Source: Henriciella barbarensis (GTDB taxonomy: Bacteria > Pseudomonadota > Alphaproteobacteria > Caulobacterales > Hyphomonadaceae). Taken from it: DNA of 64,000 nucleotides. The notes beneath the pieces were generated by a model that did no database searches, had not been told where the DNA came from, and worked only from the letters and a program-made list of their open reading frames with translations. Of the stretch, positions 18,878 to 26,852 are shown piece by piece (position 1 is the first letter of the stretch; every line of letters starts with the position of its first letter). Position numbers and translations under genes: made by a program. The stretch lies in contig NZ_QWGB01000004.1 of assembly GCF_003576345.1 (NCBI RefSeq), positions 186,001 through 250,000 of the forward strand. The letters run 5' to 3'.

Positions 18878-19555
18878 ATGACCCAACTTAAACTCGCCAT
18901 CTGGGATATGGACGGCACCATTGTCGACAGCCGGGAAGTCATTCAGGCCGCGATGTGCCGGGCCTTTGGTGTCTGCGGCCTGCCAGAGCCAGCCTATGAA
19001 GAGACCCGGAAGATCGTCGGCCTCGGCCTTGAAGAAGCCTGCCGCATCCTCGCGCCGGACTATCACGATCCAGTTGGCCTGAGCACCGCCTACAAGGAAG
19101 CCTTTGTCGCGCGCCGCACCGAAGAGAACTTCGTTGAGCCGCTTTACGAGGGCGCCGAAGACTCGCTGAAACGCCTCGCAGAAGATGGCTGGCTGATTGC
19201 CATGGCGACGGGCAAGTCGCATCGCGGTATCCGTGCCATCTTCAAGATGCATCCGCTCGAGCAGTATTTCGACACCATCTGGTGCGCCGATGATGGCCCC
19301 GGTAAGCCGCACCCTTTCATGGTCGAGCAGTGCATGAACGCGCTGGGCTGTGAGCCTCACCAGTCGCTCATCATAGGCGACGCGATCCACGACATCGCCA
19401 TGGGTCGTAATGCCGGTATCCATACGATGGGCGTCAGCTGGGGCTTTGGTCGCGCAGACGAACTTCACGCAGCGGGTGCGCACGAAGTGCATGATACTTT
19501 TTCCAGCCTGAATGCCGGTCTGGCCTCATTCGAAGAAAAAATTTCCAATAATTAG
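18878..19555 (+). CDS. HAD-IA family phosphatase
   Basis: The 225-residue protein has HAD motif I WDMDGT (nucleophile Asp10, acid/base Asp12), motif II Thr in MATGKS, motif III Lys in GPGKPHP, and motif IV GDAIHD. This layout resembles phosphoglycolate phosphatases and related small-molecule phosphatases. Its location behind the rluC-like gene matches the conserved alphaproteobacterial order leading to ATP12. Substrate not determined. Confidence 0.88.
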   Translation: MTQLKLAIWDMDGTIVDSREVIQAAMCRAFGVCGLPEPAYEETRKIVGLGLEEACRILAPDYHDPVGLSTAYKEAFVARRTEENFVEPLYEGAEDSLKRLAEDGWLIAMATGKSHRGIRAIFKMHPLEQYFDTIWCADDGPGKPHPFMVEQCMNALGCEPHQSLIIGDAIHDIAMGRNAGIHTMGVSWGFGRADELHAAGAHEVHDTFSSLNAGLASFEEKISNN

Positions 19556-19580
19556 GGAACGGCCTTCGATCAGCGGCGTT
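19556..19580 (+). promoter_or_regulatory. EcfG-type general stress promoter
   Basis: GGAAC (19556-19560), 16 bases, CGTT (19577-19580) is an exact match to the promoter consensus of the alphaproteobacterial general stress sigma factor EcfG. The -10 element ends 37 bases before the start of the small lipoprotein gene at 19618. Confidence 0.7.
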
Positions 19581-19617
19581 TCGACCCCTGAGTATCCAGA
19601 AACACAAGGGGAATCTC

Positions 19618-19782
19618 ATGAAAAAGTCTTTGGTCGCACTTCTTATCGGTATGGGCGCAATTGGTGGTCTCGCAGCATGTGACGACAATGATGGCCCAGC
19701 AGAAGAAATGGGCGAAGAAATCGACGAAGCCGGCGACGAAATGGAAGAAGCTGGCGACGAGCTCGAAGACGAAGTCGAGTAA
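19618..19782 (+). CDS. Small acidic lipoprotein (54 aa)
   Basis: A 54-codon gene starts at ATG 19618 behind AGGGGA. The product has a short positively charged N-terminus, a hydrophobic stretch and a lipobox Gly-Leu-Ala-Ala-Cys (Cys21), so it should be lipid-anchored. The mature 34 residues are almost entirely Glu, Asp, Ala and Gly, with the near-repeat EIDEAGDEMEEAGDELED, which could form a negatively charged amphipathic helix. It resembles small stress lipoproteins in size and style, but no family is recognised. An EcfG-type promoter upstream and a strong terminator downstream define a single-gene transcript. Its shortness makes it easy to miss in annotation. Confidence 0.8.
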   Translation: MKKSLVALLIGMGAIGGLAACDDNDGPAEEMGEEIDEAGDEMEEAGDELEDEVE

Positions 19783-19805
19783 GGCTTTTCGCAGTCACCC
19801 GATTG

Positions 19806-19838
19806 AAAGGCCGGCCTGGAAACAGGTCGGCCTTTTTC
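19806..19838 (+). terminator. Intrinsic terminator after the small lipoprotein gene
   Basis: The arms AAGGCCGGCCTG and CAGGTCGGCCTT pair with one G-T wobble around a GAAA loop, followed by a T run. Confidence 0.88.
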
Positions 19839-19951
19839 GTTTAGTGGCCTGATAACGCAGAAAAAAGTGCAGCCGGGATGGATCGATATACGGATGGCTG
19901 CGTTCCTTTCCTAACCAAGTTGCAATGATGCTTATCGAAAGGACCCAAGCC

Positions 19952-20395
19952 GTGAAGTACAACATCGATTATATTCTGACGGGACTTGCAGTTGCCGCAA
20001 TCGGTGGTGGCGCACTGGCTCTGTCGGCCCATTCGAGCACAGCCAGCGGTTCTGTCGCGACACAGTTTACCGCGAACGATACTGCTGTCTTTGATCGCAA
20101 TTTCGACGTCGCCGATCGCAATTGCGATGTCGGCCTCGCCGCCCAGGAGCTCTGCTTTGAGCGCACCGTCCTAGAAGACCGTATCGAAGTCGGTGAGGCG
20201 TTCCCCGAAACGATGTATCCTCTTGCCCTCGAATGGCGCGCAAACCTCGCGCTTGAGCGTAAGGCAGAGAACCTCAAGACGGTCCGCATCGGCCAGAGCA
20301 TTATTCTGATGGAGCGCAATACGCGCCTCGTGGTCGACAAGATGGACCTCTCCGGCCAACGTCACGCCGACGCTGACACCACTGCCGCAGGCTAG
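19952..20395 (+). CDS. Hypothetical exported or anchored protein
   Basis: The most likely start is GTG 19952, which has AAAGGAC seven bases upstream; an ATG at 19925 is in frame but would overlap that ribosome site. The 147-residue product has an N-terminal hydrophobic segment (about residues 8-30) acting as signal or anchor. A Cys-containing segment DRNCDVGLAAQELCFERTV follows, then a C-terminal block RIGQSIILMERNTRLVVDKM somewhat like the last strands of RcnB-type periplasmic proteins. No function can be assigned. It lies just upstream of the ATP12 gene. Confidence 0.7.
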   Translation: MKYNIDYILTGLAVAAIGGGALALSAHSSTASGSVATQFTANDTAVFDRNFDVADRNCDVGLAAQELCFERTVLEDRIEVGEAFPETMYPLALEWRANLALERKAENLKTVRIGQSIILMERNTRLVVDKMDLSGQRHADADTTAAG

Positions 20396-20444
20396 CTGAA
20401 CGCAGCATTTGACCTTTCGCCAGCGCATGGCATGAGGTCGCTGC

Positions 20445-21173
20445 ATGACGACGCACAAGCCAACCCCACCAAACCTGCCCCGCCGCTTCTACAAGGAGGC
20501 GGCGGTTTCGCGTGACGGCGACAAGTGGGCGATCCTGCTGGACGACAAGCCTGTGCGTACGCCAGAGAAAAACCATCTCGCGACCGAGCATGAGACGCTC
20601 GCGACCCTGATCGCAGAAGAGTGGGCCGCGCAGGGCGAGCTGATTGACCCGATGACCATGCCGCTGACGCGTCTGCTCAACGTCTCCATTGATGGCGCAC
20701 CCGGTGCGCGCGACGCGCTCGCCGATGAGGTCGCCAAGTATGCCGAGACCGACCTTGTCTGCCACCTTGCAGAAGGTCCGAGCGAACTGCGGGCGCGCCA
20801 GGAAGCAGGCTGGGGACACTGGCGCGAGTGGGCGGGTAAAACGCTGGACATTGTCCTTGTCCCTGTAGAGGGCATTATCGCCTCCCCGCAGCCTGACGCA
20901 TCGCTGAAGGCAGCGCGCGACCATGCGGCCAGCCTTGACGATCTCCGCCTCACTGCGCTCACCTGGGCCATGGCGCTCTATGGCTCTGCGGTCCTTGCGC
21001 TCGCGGTAGAGCAGGGGGAGCTTGACGCCCTCGACGCCTTTGACCTCTCGCGCATTGATGAGACCTGGCAGATCGAGCAGTGGGGCGAGGACGCCGAAGC
21101 GATGGATGTCGTCGCCCGCCGCCGCGCAGACGCGGATGCCATCGGCCAGTTCTTCGCAGCTATCAAGGCCTAG
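20445..21173 (+). CDS. ATP12 family F1-ATPase assembly chaperone
   Basis: The 242-residue product matches the ATP12 family: RRFYKEAAVSRDGDKWAILLDDKPVRTP near the N-terminus (quoted in part: KPVRTP), IAEEWAAQGE, MPLTRL, and a C-terminal helical part. ATP12 binds the F1 alpha subunit and prevents its aggregation during ATP synthase assembly; the family is found in mitochondria and Alphaproteobacteria. Its place after crcB, rluC and the HAD gene is the usual one, here with two small extra genes inserted. Confidence 0.92.
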   Translation: MTTHKPTPPNLPRRFYKEAAVSRDGDKWAILLDDKPVRTPEKNHLATEHETLATLIAEEWAAQGELIDPMTMPLTRLLNVSIDGAPGARDALADEVAKYAETDLVCHLAEGPSELRARQEAGWGHWREWAGKTLDIVLVPVEGIIASPQPDASLKAARDHAASLDDLRLTALTWAMALYGSAVLALAVEQGELDALDAFDLSRIDETWQIEQWGEDAEAMDVVARRRADADAIGQFFAAIKA

Positions 21174-21287
21174 GCGCGGGGCCCACAAGGCACTCGCTGG
21201 CCCAAGTCTCTGAATAATTAAAAATGTGAACTGAAACCGAACAGAGCGGTCAGGCTTGGTTCTGCGCCGGTGTGTTTACCTGTTTTC

Positions 21288-21941
21288 ATGATGAAGCACG
21301 TCATGAATAACCGTGTGGCAGCGCTGGCTTTAGCGGCTCTCCCACTCACCGCCGCCCCGGCTTTCGCGGATGAGGCCCCTCACCGCAATGCAACCGCCTT
21401 TTCGGGCGCACTCCTTAGCGTCGCTGACGCGTCTTTCTATATCTCCGTCGGCAATGACCGCTGGCGTGGCCGCGATGGCCGCTATTACAGCAATGACCGC
21501 TACGGCCAGCGTCCATGGCAGACCCGCCAGCTTCGCCGCGCCGCGGTGCGCCAGTGTGCTGGCGCCATCCAGCGCAAGGGCTATCGCGCCGGTTTCCGCG
21601 ATGTGGACATCGACAATGATCTGCGCGTTCGCCAGATCGGCCCGCGTGGCTTTGTCGTTCGCTTCAATGATGTCGAGTTTGAAGGCCGCCGCCGCGAATT
21701 CTACCGCGATGTGCGCTGCACGGTCCGCCGCGGCAACGTAACCGAACTCGCAGGCCTCCCAGAACCGGGCCGCCGTGGCAATCGCGGCTACAACAGAGGC
21801 CACGATAACGGCCATCACGGCTATCGCAGCCACTCCTCCACCACCTACGGCCCGCGCGGCGCACATACGGTGACGACGACCACTGCGACGCAGACCCCGC
21901 TCTATGGCGGCCGGAGCGACCGTGGTCATCGCGGAAATTAG
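21288..21941 (+). CDS. Exported Arg/Gly/His-rich protein of unknown function
   Basis: The 217-residue product starts with a signal peptide (cleavage after PAFA). The mature N-terminal part is rich in Arg, Tyr and Gly (WRGRDGRYYSNDRYG), the middle has a beta-rich conserved-looking segment (VRQIGPRGFVVRFNDVEF), and the C-terminal ~60 residues are low-complexity Gly/Arg/His/Thr. The start could be 21288, 21291 or 21303; none has a clear ribosome site. The basic His-rich tail could bind nucleic acid, cell-wall polymer or metal; this is speculation. Confidence 0.7.
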   Translation: MMKHVMNNRVAALALAALPLTAAPAFADEAPHRNATAFSGALLSVADASFYISVGNDRWRGRDGRYYSNDRYGQRPWQTRQLRRAAVRQCAGAIQRKGYRAGFRDVDIDNDLRVRQIGPRGFVVRFNDVEFEGRRREFYRDVRCTVRRGNVTELAGLPEPGRRGNRGYNRGHDNGHHGYRSHSSTTYGPRGAHTVTTTTATQTPLYGGRSDRGHRGN

Positions 21942-21992
21942 GGCCTGAGCAGGCCTGCTGGAGGCGGGCCCCCGCCCAACTGAAGAAAGGCT

Positions 21993-22025
21993 GGCAGGTT
22001 GCCCATGGGGCAGCCTGCCCTTTTT
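21993..22025 (+). terminator. Intrinsic terminator before pccB
   Basis: The arms GGCAGGTTGCCC (21993-22004) and GGGCAGCCTGCC (22008-22019) form a 12-bp stem with one wobble, followed by CTTTTTC. Confidence 0.88.
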
Positions 22026-22097
22026 CTTGCGTCGCCCGCCCCATTCAGTAACAAGGACAGCCACATTCAAGGACTCACCGATCGAGAGGGCTGCCCC

Positions 22098-23630
22098 ATG
22101 AAAGACGTCATCGAAGCGCTTGAGGCAAAACGCGAAGAGGCCCGCATGGGCGGCGGCGAAGCCCGCATCGCCAAGCAGCACGAAAAGGGCAAGCTCACCG
22201 CGCGTGAGCGGATCACCCTCCTGCTGGACGAAGGCAGCTTCGAGGAAACCGACATGTTCGTGGAGCACCGCTCCCACGATTTCGGCATGGAAGAGCAGCG
22301 CATTCCGGGCGACGGCGTCGTCACCGGCTTCGGCACGGTCAATGGCCGCCTCACCTACGTCTTCTCCAAGGACTTCACCGTGTTCGGCGGCTCGCTCTCA
22401 CTGGCCCAGTCGGAAAAGATCGTGAAGATCCAGAAGGCCGCGGCCCGCAATGGCGCGCCGGTCATCGGCATCTTTGACGCTGGCGGCGCGCGTATTCAGG
22501 AAGGCGTCGATAGCCTTGCCGGCTATGCCGACATCTTCATGGAAAATGTCCTCTCCTCCGGCGTCATCCCGCAGATCTCCGTCATCATGGGGCCGTGTGC
22601 GGGCGGCGACGTCTATTCGCCCGCCATGACCGACTTCATCTTCATGGTGAAGGACACCTCCTACATGTATGTGACCGGCCCGGACGTGGTCAAAACCGTC
22701 ACGAATGAGGAAGTCACCCACGAAACGCTGGGCGGCGCGTCCGTCCATGCCAAGAAGTCCGGCGTAGCCGATGGCGCGTTCGACAATGACATCGAGGCGC
22801 TTATCCAGATGCGCCGCCTCATCGATTTCCTGCCGCTGTCGAACCGCGAAGAAGCGCCAAAGCGCCCAAGCTTTGATGATCCGGACCGGGTGGAGGAAAG
22901 CCTCGACACCCTCATCCCGGACAATCCGAACACGCCTTACGACATGCGCGAGCTGATCGAGAAGACGGCAGACGAAGGCGACTTCTTCGAAATCAGCCCT
23001 GATTTCGGCGCCAACATCCTCTGCGGCTTTGGCCGTATGGAAGGCTCCACCGTCGGCTTCGTCGCCAACCAGCCAATGACGCTCGCCGGCGTCCTCGACA
23101 TTGACAGCTCACGCAAGGCGGCTCGCTTCGTGCGCTTCTGCGACTGTTTCAACATCCCGATCGTCACTTTTGTCGACGTGCCGGGCTTCATGCCGGGCAC
23201 CAAGCAGGAATATGGCGGGCTCATCAAACACGGCGCCAAGCTTCTCTTTGCGTACGCCGAAGCCACGGTCCCAAAAGTCACCGTCATCACCCGGAAAGCC
23301 TATGGCGGCGCCTATGACGTGATGAGCTCCAAACACCTGCGCGGTGACATGAACTATGCCTGGCCAACGGCTGAAATCGCCGTGATGGGCGCCAAGGGCG
23401 CGGTGGAAATCATCTTCCGCAAGGATATTGGCGACGAGAAGAAAATCGCCGAGCACACCAAGATGTACGAAGACAACTTCGCCAACCCGTACGTGGCCGC
23501 GAAGAAGGGTTATATCGACGACATCATCATGCCGCACTCCACCCGCCGCCGCGTCTGCAAGGCGCTACGCACCCTGCGCGGCAAGGAACTCGAGAACCCT
23601 TGGAAGAAGCACGATAATATTCCGCTTTAG
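22098..23630 (+). CDS. pccB: Propionyl-CoA carboxylase beta subunit
   Basis: The 510-residue carboxyltransferase subunit transfers carboxyl from biotin to propionyl-CoA. It shows the acyl-CoA carboxylase layout: GKLTARERI near the N-terminus, the [19 protein letters not shown] oxyanion-hole region, [13 protein letters not shown], and in the second half [17 protein letters not shown] and [13 protein letters not shown]. These are PccB- rather than MccB-type blocks. The start at 22098 has GAGAGGG upstream; the longer open frame from 21999 would run through the terminator. The partner pccA is 14 kb downstream at 37899. Confidence 0.93.
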   Translation: MKDVIEALEAKREEARMGGGEARIAKQHEKGKLTARERITLLLDEGSFEETDMFVEHRSHDFGMEEQRIPGDGVVTGFGTVNGRLTYVFSKDFTVFGGSLSLAQSEKIVKIQKAAARNGAPVIGIFDAGGARIQEGVDSLAGYADIFMENVLSSGVIPQISVIMGPCAGGDVYSPAMTDFIFMVKDTSYMYVTGPDVVKTVTNEEVTHETLGGASVHAKKSGVADGAFDNDIEALIQMRRLIDFLPLSNREEAPKRPSFDDPDRVEESLDTLIPDNPNTPYDMRELIEKTADEGDFFEISPDFGANILCGFGRMEGSTVGFVANQPMTLAGVLDIDSSRKAARFVRFCDCFNIPIVTFVDVPGFMPGTKQEYGGLIKHGAKLLFAYAEATVPKVTVITRKAYGGAYDVMSSKHLRGDMNYAWPTAEIAVMGAKGAVEIIFRKDIGDEKKIAEHTKMYEDNFANPYVAAKKGYIDDIIMPHSTRRRVCKALRTLRGKELENPWKKHDNIPL

Positions 23631-23635
23631 GGGGG

Positions 23636-24637
23636 CTAGTCTCTATGAGCGATCATAGGACGGCCGCCGCTCGTGAAATCGCGAATGACTGATGCATATT
23701 GCAGTTTTGTAGCATCGATTTCACGCGAGCTCAGAGTAACTATTTCAATATAGTGCGGGTTGCGATGTAACATAAGCGGCCGAATGGGCAGCCAGCCTTC
23801 TCTAGAGAGGTTCGCCATCATTGCGCGCCGCACTGCATTTGTAAGGATATCGACAACCTCCAAACCGAAAATGGGGTCTGGAGAGAAGTTCATGTTCTCT
23901 CGCAAGACCAAGTCCATATCTACAAATTCGGCCTCTGGGCTCACTCCGTATGCCAGAGCTTTGTAGTCGCTCATCCGCGCTTTAAAGCGATCCTGAGCTG
24001 AGTAGTTAAACTCTTTCACCCGTTGAAAAGGCCTCCTGATTGTCTTGGCTTCAAGTATCGGAAGAAGCGTATCCAACCACCACTGCTCCCAGTTGGTAAT
24101 TCCGGTGTCGCTTTTCGCATCAATGGTCCAAACATATCTGCCCAGTTCTGACGGCCAACGCTGGACGAGAAACAAGTCAGCGCGATTCAGCGTTTGATGA
24201 ATTAGCTCTGAGGTAGCTACAGACTGGAGGTAAAGCTGTCGCGGAAGCGCCTCCAATGTGCGCCGTAGATGCCAAATGCGTTCACGGGAATCTTCCGGGA
24301 ATTCATCTGTGAGATTTTCTGTAAGTTTCTCCGCCTGAATGGACTGATGTAGATCGATTTCGCCGTCGGTTTGAACTGAGAGATCGGTTGATACAACTTC
24401 AAAAATTCCGCCTATCGTTCGTATGAGCTGGCAGACTTTCTCGATTTGTTTTTCGTCCAATAACCGGCCTTTTACCTCTCCTTTTTCTTTGGGCAGCTCC
24501 CGACGTAGGCGCGCGTATAATTTTTCGAAGCCTGCAACTTGCGTGTCTCTGATTACCAATGCACCAACGGCCGAGACACTTTCCTCTCCAGAGGACCGTC
24601 TCGTAAAAGAACCAGACTCGTCGATATAAATATGCAT
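23636..24637 (-). CDS. DUF3800 domain protein
   Basis: The 333-residue product starts with IYIDESG, the conserved N-terminal acidic strand of DUF3800, a family with an RNase H-like predicted fold found in phages, plasmids and defence neighbourhoods. A second acidic block (TIDAKSDTGITNWEQW) and a C-terminal DxVTNAVRR-like VVDILTNAVRR segment fit the family. Base composition is clearly more AT-rich than flanking genes, which indicates acquisition. Its 3' end lies only five bases from the convergent pccB stop. Function is unknown. Confidence 0.82.
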   Translation of the reverse strand: MHIYIDESGSFTRRSSGEESVSAVGALVIRDTQVAGFEKLYARLRRELPKEKGEVKGRLLDEKQIEKVCQLIRTIGGIFEVVSTDLSVQTDGEIDLHQSIQAEKLTENLTDEFPEDSRERIWHLRRTLEALPRQLYLQSVATSELIHQTLNRADLFLVQRWPSELGRYVWTIDAKSDTGITNWEQWWLDTLLPILEAKTIRRPFQRVKEFNYSAQDRFKARMSDYKALAYGVSPEAEFVDMDLVLRENMNFSPDPIFGLEVVDILTNAVRRAMMANLSREGWLPIRPLMLHRNPHYIEIVTLSSREIDATKLQYASVIRDFTSGGRPMIAHRD

Positions 24638-24858
24638 TGTAGCTGCCTCAAATCAGAACGGGCACTTTTCCTGTCGGTACATGAGCGCAAAGTTGCTTCT
24701 ATATTCGACCACGTGGCGGCGCTCGGTTTCCGGCTGTAACCAAGACCTTTCAATATAAATTGGGCGTTGAGGTTGAAAGCTCGTGGACATGTATTTCCCT
24801 CAACTGCTTAAAATAAATCGGACTTGGAGTAGGGTTCAAGCAGGAGGTGGGAAACGAA
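24638..24858. other. Intergenic region between divergent accessory genes
   Basis: This 221-base AT-richer gap must hold both promoters. AGGAGGTGG at 24842-24850 is an almost complete anti-16S match serving the downstream gene. No repeat, attachment site or small gene was recognised. Confidence 0.5.
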
Positions 24859-25551
24859 TTGACCAACAGCAGTAAAACGACGGCGGATATGTTGACGCGT
24901 ATCAGGCGGTATCGTGACGCAAAGGAGAATTCGGGGTTGGAAAAGGCTCATCATTTCCTCTTCGATCGCCGCTTAGGTCCAAGAAATTTAGAATATTATC
25001 CCGTAATGGCGATTGGCACTAATCCTGGTATCGGCAAGCGCGACTATCGCGGAAATGGACCTCAAACGGAAGAAACCAGTGAGTTCGATCTGCATCGTGA
25101 AATCGGCAACGACCCGAACGAGCTGTCGTATTCAAAAAAGCTATTTGAGGTCGCTGGAACTCAAAGCATTGTGCAAACCGAATTCTTCTTTTGGTCATCG
25201 CGAGGGACAGGCAAAAGTTTCAGCGAAGATTTTGGCTTCGACTACAGCAGCATCGAAAATTTGAGGCATCTCGAATTTTGTCGAGACCTAAACATTGAAC
25301 TGATAAAGCATCACAACCCGTCGCATATTATCGCGGTGGGGCTCACCCATATCGTGCTTCTGTGTGCGCTCTACGGGGTCAGTAAACATAACCGGACCAT
25401 TCGTTCGAAATGCGGCAAGAATCACCGGATTGCCGAATTATTCAGTGGCGAGGACGGTAGGAAGTGGGTTTGGGTACGGCATATTACGGGAGGCAAGCCT
25501 GCTCTGACGGTGGCGGAGGCGCGGCAAATAAAAAGTGAGTTGTCGCTTTAA
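24859..25551 (+). CDS. Uracil-DNA-glycosylase-like superfamily protein (tentative)
   Basis: The 230-residue product has a motif MAIGTNPGIGKRDYRG that resembles the GxNPG active-site strand of the MUG/TDG group. It also has a central helix-strand HHNPSHIIAVGLTHIVLL like the conserved P-x-x-[IV]-x-x-x-G of UDG folds, and a late WVRHITGGKPA in the position of the third UDG motif. The GTG at 24847 lies inside the ribosome-binding sequence itself, so the TTG at 24859 is the more likely start. It is divergent from the DUF3800 gene and shares its lower GC. UDG-fold proteins range from DNA repair to phage defence; the assignment rests on motifs only. Confidence 0.55.
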   Translation: MTNSSKTTADMLTRIRRYRDAKENSGLEKAHHFLFDRRLGPRNLEYYPVMAIGTNPGIGKRDYRGNGPQTEETSEFDLHREIGNDPNELSYSKKLFEVAGTQSIVQTEFFFWSSRGTGKSFSEDFGFDYSSIENLRHLEFCRDLNIELIKHHNPSHIIAVGLTHIVLLCALYGVSKHNRTIRSKCGKNHRIAELFSGEDGRKWVWVRHITGGKPALTVAEARQIKSELSL

Positions 25552-25667
25552 TTCTTCACGCACTCTACGGCATTCGTTCAGCGTGAAGTTCATGTTCGCG
25601 GAACAACTCGAACGAGCAAAATTTCAATTTTTCCCCACCCCTACAAACCACTCCCATACTCCCGGCC

Positions 25668-26042
25668 ATGCTCAGCCGTGACTGGATCCTCGAAACCCTT
25701 GCAAAACTGCCGGTCTGGACCTGGCCGTTTTTCCTGATTCAGGTCTGGGCGACGGAGCGCTATTACCGTGCCTATCGCGCGGCCAACCCCGTCGGCATGC
25801 TCGGCGTCGGGGTCCTGCCCAATGGGCGGATCATCATCACATTACAGGTCGCGGGCGGGAAGAGGGCGGAGCCTTCGGGGCGCGGCCTGGCGCTCGCGGC
25901 GCCGTGGAAACGTCTCGCGCCGGGTGCCGCATTCTCCCGTTTTACGCGTGCACCGCGTGTGCACCGTATTTGTACCTTCGCTACACCGCTGCTGCACCTT
26001 GCGCGCACGCTCCAGCCGGCGAGACCGCTCGCCCCGCCATAG
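25668..26042 (+). CDS. Hypothetical small membrane-associated protein, C-terminus doubtful
   Basis: The first ~60 residues look like a genuine protein (MLSRDWILETLAKLP, then Trp/Phe-rich WPFFLIQVWATERYYRAYRAA, probably one membrane-associated helix, then a beta segment NGRIIITLQVAGG). After about residue 65 the frame becomes Arg/Pro/Ala-rich low-complexity sequence, suggesting a frameshift or readthrough past the real end. No ribosome site is obvious. It occupies most of the 566-base gap between the UDG-like gene and the minus-strand lipoprotein gene; the rest of that gap shows nothing else recognisable. Confidence 0.45.
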   Translation: MLSRDWILETLAKLPVWTWPFFLIQVWATERYYRAYRAANPVGMLGVGVLPNGRIIITLQVAGGKRAEPSGRGLALAAPWKRLAPGAAFSRFTRAPRVHRICTFATPLLHLARTLQPARPLAPP

Positions 26043-26117
26043 CTCCGTGCGCCGAAAACCAGACCTCCAACGCCGCAAGTCTGAACGACCCTGCGGCCGG
26101 ACGTGCTGGCCGATTAT

Positions 26118-26828
26118 CTAATGCTTGCTGTCGCAGGCATTCGTGGTGAACAGGTCAGCGATGACGCCTTCGCAATCGCGGTCCTTGCGGTGGTGCCTGT
26201 CCCGGTGCGGGCGGTGGCGGCGGTCGTGCCGGTCGTACCGGTCGCTGCGCGGATAGCTATGGCCATAGACCCTGCGCTGAACGACGGGCGCAGCAATCGA
26301 GGCGCGGAGTTCGGCGAGCGACAGCGACACTTCCGTGAACCGGTCTTGCGACCGCTCCCAGGACGCGAGCGAGCCGACGCAGGCGCCTTCCTGATAATCG
26401 CGCTGATGCATGCAGGCAGCATAGGCGCGGCAGGAGCCTTCGGCGAAGCGATAGGCCGCGTCGAGATCGATCTCGAAAGCGCGAAGTATCTCGGTGCGTT
26501 CGGTCTGCGGCCCCGCAGGCGGTTGATCCACGCGCAGGGTGCCCTGGGTCGATTGCGCGCGCTCGTTCACATCGCCGCCTGAGGCATAGCCCGTGATCAG
26601 GAGTGTGCGGGCCGCCTCCATTCGTTCGTCACGCTGGGCGCGCAGGGAGTCCACGTTACACACCTGCAGGGCGGTATCGATGGCAATCGCGTCCGCGGTG
26701 GCGACAACAGGCGTCGTACTCGGCGGGTAGAATGGGGTCGGCGGGAGGGGTTCATAATGCCGAGTGGGCCCGCAGCCGACGAGCGCGGTCGCGCCGATCA
26801 GCACGCTAAGAAGGGTCATATTGCGCAT
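26118..26828 (-). CDS. Exported lipoprotein of unknown function
   Basis: The 236-residue product has a lipobox (Leu-Val-Gly-Cys, Cys19) and a Pro-rich N-terminal spacer. A cysteine-containing helical domain follows (VCNVDSLRAQRDERMEAAR; SCRAYAACMHQRDYQEGACV), with a basic, Arg/His/Asp-rich tail (residues about 190-220). No family recognised. It is the third gene of a minus-strand operon whose other members are anchored envelope proteins. GAGAGGAC precedes the start. Confidence 0.75.
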   Translation of the reverse strand: MRNMTLLSVLIGATALVGCGPTRHYEPLPPTPFYPPSTTPVVATADAIAIDTALQVCNVDSLRAQRDERMEAARTLLITGYASGGDVNERAQSTQGTLRVDQPPAGPQTERTEILRAFEIDLDAAYRFAEGSCRAYAACMHQRDYQEGACVGSLASWERSQDRFTEVSLSLAELRASIAAPVVQRRVYGHSYPRSDRYDRHDRRHRPHRDRHHRKDRDCEGVIADLFTTNACDSKH

Positions 26829-26852
26829 CGGTCCTGTCCTCTCGATTTGCCG

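Noticed and set aside
21999-22097. Longer N-terminus of pccB
   Set aside because: It would begin inside an intrinsic terminator; the family N-terminus and a ribosome site match ATG 22098.
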